From NCBI GenBank assembly GCA_024752435.1, contig CP103036.1:744001-808000 (forward strand): a stretch of 64,000 nucleotides of DNA. The letters are read 5' to 3'. Each line of letters begins with the position of its first letter. Positions within the stretch are counted from its first letter, which is position 1. A program made the position numbers and the translations under genes. Shown here in pieces: positions 60,541 to 64,000 of this stretch. Origin of the DNA: Allantophomopsis cytisporea. Taxonomy: Eukaryota > Ascomycota > Leotiomycetes > Phacidiales > Phacidiaceae. Under the pieces are notes generated by a model that was not told where the DNA came from, ran no database searches, and saw nothing but the letters and a program-made list of their open reading frames with translations.

Positions 60541-61482
60541 GATGAATGATTTCTTTGTTCGTGATAAAGTGATGAGAGATGATGAGTTATTTTGCGTGTT
60601 TGTTGATGAGCGCTTTCAGTTCTGGGAGGGGAATGATGTCGGGGAGATTGCGAGGACAAGGCGCGTATCTTATGCTGTTCGTGGGTTGCATGGGGAGCTA
60701 TGCTGTGCCATGGAACAGCCACTCTCCTCTTGCTGCGACATGGTCCCCCTAGCGAATCTGTGATGTCATTGGAAGAGCGTCATGCAGCAGGAAATGAGGA
60801 AATTATTCTTGGATGAGCGTCTAATTCGTCCGAGTATTTGCTTTCTCTTTGCAATGGAGTAACGAGGAGTCATTGATTATATTTGACTTTAGATGTATCT
60901 CGTTCATACATACGTTTGATTGGCTTTGCATATGACCCTTGGCAAATGGCGAACTGTGGGGAGGGTTGCATATCTCATCAGTGTGTCCACTGTCAAAATA
61001 GTGAGCCGGCTGCCGAGCTACAAGACATTGGCGCCTTATGATCGGATGGATCCGAATACATAATTATCTACCATACGACATTATTGATAAACATCATGCT
61101 CCTCGCAATAGCAGACTTGCTCGCAGTTTCTTATGACTTTGAGAATTATTCAAGTGTTGGAAAATCCAGCAAGTATGATGAAGCAAGCTGGTGAGCCATA
61201 AAATAGCATTGCGATAGCTAAATAAGCACAAGAATTCGTAAAGTCATGAACCATATCTCATCTCGAGACCCTATCTTTGAATACACAAACAAATCCACCA
61301 CACCCTGGTATTGTCATCCCCAAACGCCACAAATGCCATGCAACCAAAGCCAACCGTGAAACCCATGCCTATAATACATTTTTGCGGACTGTCCCCCTTG
61401 TATCCCCCCTCTCGCTCCTCAATAGTCTTGGATATCCGAACGATTCCAAGAGTAAGACTATTCAAGAAGAGGTATATTATTC
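60541..61482. other. Intergenic region
   Basis: 940 bases: promoter of the PMP3-family gene on the left and the 3' region of the next minus-strand gene on the right. No supported gene. Confidence 0.55.
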
Positions 61483-62885
61483 TCAGTTGAGTCTACCATC
61501 AAAGTAGTCCGGGTCATCGAAATCGTCAAGACATCCGTCGTCTTCGATCTCAATCTTAGAGCCTAAAGCCTCTTTACCCTCTCTTATCATGGCCTTAAGC
61601 TGCTTATCAAGTCTCTTGATACTCTCTTCTGCCTCACGATCGTCTTTTCTCTTCTTCGCTGCCCACTTCTGCGCCTCCTTACTAACGGGTGTTCTTGTCG
61701 GGGATTCTCTACCCTTAGAGGTAGTAGGTGATCGGGTAGGTGCGAATGATGCCATATTATTCATAGGTAAAGCTGGTGAGCCAGCATGTGAAATTGAGGC
61801 ACGTGAGATGTGGTTGACAGACCGGCGAGCTACATGACCGCGGTGCGCACTTCGCCCTGCAACACTCGCTGTAGATCGTCTGCGGATGGGCTCATTCGTG
61901 GTGAATCCGTGTTTACTCGAAGCTCGAGATGGACTCTGCGGTGGTGTATCTGGAGCAACCATAATCCAGCTATTTCCTAGATCGGTGGTCTCAACATGTC
62001 GTCGCTTTGAAGCTCTTGGTGGAGTAGGTGTTTGCTCTCGAGTTTGCAACATATAGTCTTCGATGATTTCGTCTTCTGGGAAACAGCCTGGTAATGGAGT
62101 CGAATGTCTTCCTGTGCTATACACAGTGATCTTCTCAGTTTCTCCTTTGCGCCAGTAACCATTAACTTCTAACAGTCGAGGTTGAGTAATATCGTACCCT
62201 TTCCCACCGCCAGCATAGAAGCCACGGAAGGGTAAGGACTTGCAAAAATCCAGGACCTTCCCAACGACACCGCCCATGATGTTAAAGGTCGCCTTGCTCC
62301 AATTGTCGGAGGATCCTGACTGTGTACTTCAAGACAATTAGTTTTGAACATCAACTAAAAGATCTCAACCTACCTGGGCTGAGCATATGGACGTGAAGTA
62401 ATTTCAGCATCACCAAATCCTCGTCGAAATCCCGTATCAAAATATTCTCTTTCTTCGATTTCACGGCGTGTCTCAGCATAGGCACTGGGGGTATCCAGAC
62501 CACCCGCCAGCTCGTACCTCGTACTAACAAAGGGCGCAGGGCTCTCTAAATCAAGGGACGTCTCCATGACGTCGGAGGTGTTTAGACCAGTGGACCATCC
62601 GTGCGTTTTGGCAATAGGTGTTGCGCAGCTCTCGTTCGTATACTCGGCGCGAGAGCGCTTTCGATTTGTAGTATTGGATCGGTCGGATTCGATGGAATAC
62701 AGAGATGCGACTGAGCGACCAAGTCGGTTTGATGAGGAAATTGATGGGGTACGTGGTGGTTGAAAGATGTGAGCTTTCGCGCCGGCCGGAGCATTGTTTA
62801 GATGTGAGGGATGATGGTGAGATGATGTTTGATAATTGTTGTCAAATGCGCCTGACGCCCTACCGCGGGCGCCTGCTTGTGACAT
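61483..62885 (-). CDS. Uncharacterised basic, low-complexity protein (451 aa)
   Basis: Exons 62885-62374 and 62326-61483 (minus; 47-nt intron, donor GTAGGT, acceptor TGAAG, phase 2; 1356 nt). The N-terminal 170 residues are disordered (SQAGARGRASGAFDN, RKRSRAEYTNES). Just after the splice a short hydrophobic, glycine-rich block stands out (GGVVGKVLDFCKS, FRGFYAGGGKGYDI). I recall it as conserved among fungal proteins of unknown function. Next come Ser/Arg/Pro-rich sequence with RRRSTASVAGRS and a C-terminal coiled-coil-like stretch (KEAQKWAAKKRKDDRE, EESIKRLDKQLKAMIRE) ending in an acidic DDFDDPDYFDG tail. Basic patches suggest nuclear localisation. Function not assigned. Confidence 0.85.
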
Positions 62886-63582
62886 GGTCGATATGTTGAT
62901 GTGATTGATACTGGACTGCACCGAAAGAAATTCAACGACAAATGCTAGTTGTGGTGATAAGAGTTACTATCATGAGGTGTCAGGGAATTGATAATGGCTG
63001 ATCACGATTGTCTAAACTGAGCGGGGAAGCAGGCTGCTACGCTCTATCAAGTCCGGCCACACCCTCGTAGAGCTGGTGTGAGAACGATTACCATCACATA
63101 AGCCCCCGATGACACGTGAATACACAATTCTTAAGAAGAGTGTGTTGGTAAGACGCGCGTATTCGTAAAAGTATGCGAGGCAAGAGAATACGAAAACCAT
63201 CACCATGTATTGAAATGATATGTAAAATTGGCTGGGGGAATTATTGCCGTTGATTGCAAGGATAAACAGAGGTGCCGTTGCTATGGCAAATGATGTGGCG
63301 TCATTATCAAGCTTCCATCTTCAATGATTTACATAGCAACGGATCGCGAACAATTACTGACGAGACCGCTAAATCATTTCCAGCACAAAATCAAGGCGGT
63401 TTTTTCTTTCTTTCGGATATGCATACATTCGTGAGATCTTCTCACTTTTACCAGAACAATATGATTTTATCACACAGTATGGTGAATTGAATGAGCATTG
63501 AGGCTCCCCTAGCCAATCCATTTTAACAGTCATAATCAAGTAGCTATCTATATTCATGAATCGTTAAAACATTGTCTATCAT
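62886..63582. other. Intergenic region
   Basis: About 700 bases between two minus-strand genes. No gene seen. The left part is the promoter of the 61483-62885 gene. Confidence 0.55.
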
Positions 63583-64000
63583 TTATCTCTCCATCCTCCC
63601 CAATGGACTACTCAGCTCAATACTATCCCCGTCATCCCATTTGACAGGACTTATCGAAGGGCTCAGCGCGATCTTTGGTCTACTCTTAAAAGCACTTTCA
63701 TAATCTACTTCATGGCTGCCCTCAATAAGAGCATCTCTGTCAAACTTGTTATCAAGCTCCACCTCATCTTCGTCAGGTGACTGAAATGGTGGTGGGAAAT
63801 TGCCTACGGCCCTTTCATTCTTTTTTGCAGACCTTAGAGATTGTCGTCTATCAAGCTGGGCTTTCTTCTGAGCAGCAGCAAAACCGGACATAGATTGCTG
63901 AGTACGTGCAATCAGGTCTGCATGTGGGTCAAGCTGACGATTGTCCCGAGTTGGAGATGCGATGGGTCGAAGAGCTAGAGCTGGAAAGTCGTGTGGCTCA
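63583..64000 (-). CDS. C-terminal part of an unidentified protein (5' end beyond window)
   Basis: The frame is open from the right window edge (first full codon at 63999) to the stop at 63583, at least 138 codons. An internal ATG at 63891 is probably not the start, because the sequence upstream of it is equally coding-like (LDPHADLIARTQQSM). The fragment is hydrophilic and charged, with AAAQKKAQLDRRQSLRS, an acidic PDEDEVELDNKFDRD, and a short C-terminal motif SPSISPVKWDD. It resembles the tails of fungal coiled-coil or spindle-type proteins, but I cannot name it. Confidence 0.7.
   Translation of the reverse strand, partial: EPHDFPALALRPIASPTRDNRQLDPHADLIARTQQSMSGFAAAQKKAQLDRRQSLRSAKKNERAVGNFPPPFQSPDEDEVELDNKFDRDALIEGSHEVDYESAFKSRPKIALSPSISPVKWDDGDSIELSSPLGRMER

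Noticed and set aside
1..64000. tRNA genes, CRISPR arrays, intact transposons, viral insertions
   Set aside because: A few GGTTCRANTCC-like strings were seen (for example near 9645 and 21460), but no cloverleaf with a matching acceptor stem could be drawn. No spaced repeat arrays, reverse transcriptase, transposase or long terminal repeats were found.

Overview
The window is nuclear DNA of a filamentous ascomycete (Pezizomycotina). The evidence is many short GT-AG introns (mostly 45-95 nt), an NDT80/PhoG regulator of the VIB-1/XprG type, GPI-anchored Ser/Thr-rich wall proteins, a family 12 glucanase, a glutaminase A-like protein and a cytochrome P450. The gene style suggests a plant-associated or saprotrophic Leotiomycete (Helotiales-like), but that placement is an impression, not a test. 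No rRNA, confident tRNA, CRISPR array or intact transposon was seen.

Layout. 1-5.3 kb: the 3' part of a Cys-containing GPI-anchored wall protein, then a two-exon gene with LRR-like segments. 5.3-18.2 kb: a gene-poor stretch of about 13 kb that ends at the NDT80-type regulator (18.2-20.7 kb). 22.0-22.6 kb: a small two-helix membrane protein. 23.2-32.0 kb: an accessory-looking, partly AT-rich stretch with a secreted GH12 glucanase, a nine-exon P450 with a 28-nt frame problem, eroded coding fragments, a protein-kinase pseudogene and a second GPI-anchored wall protein. 32.0-37.6 kb: another gene-poor stretch holding several microsatellites. 37.6-42.0 kb: glutaminase A-like protein and an NAD-binding reductase of the RmlD/MAT2B type. 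43.1-64 kb: dense housekeeping genes: a CTK1/CDK12-type CTD kinase with an RS domain, XRN1, a HAT2/RBBP4 WD40 histone chaperone, an F-box-like protein, signal peptidase subunit SPC3, a PMP3-family membrane peptide, and two unrecognised proteins, the last cut by the window edge.

How the genes relate. The window is not one operon-like system. Loose themes are extracellular nutrient acquisition (GH12, glutaminase; VIB-1/XprG-type regulators are known to promote secreted hydrolases under starvation), the cell wall (two GPI proteins), and gene expression (CTD kinase, cytoplasmic 5'-3' decay, histone binding). XRN1 and HAT2 share a 578-bp divergent promoter. All multi-exon models were built by hand from splice signals and phase agreement, and each summed coding length is a multiple of three. 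I did not find a clear new biological system. The most unusual points are the 13-kb regulatory desert, the P450 frame break, the kinase pseudogene, a 20-nt microexon in the reductase gene and the RS-domain CTD kinase.
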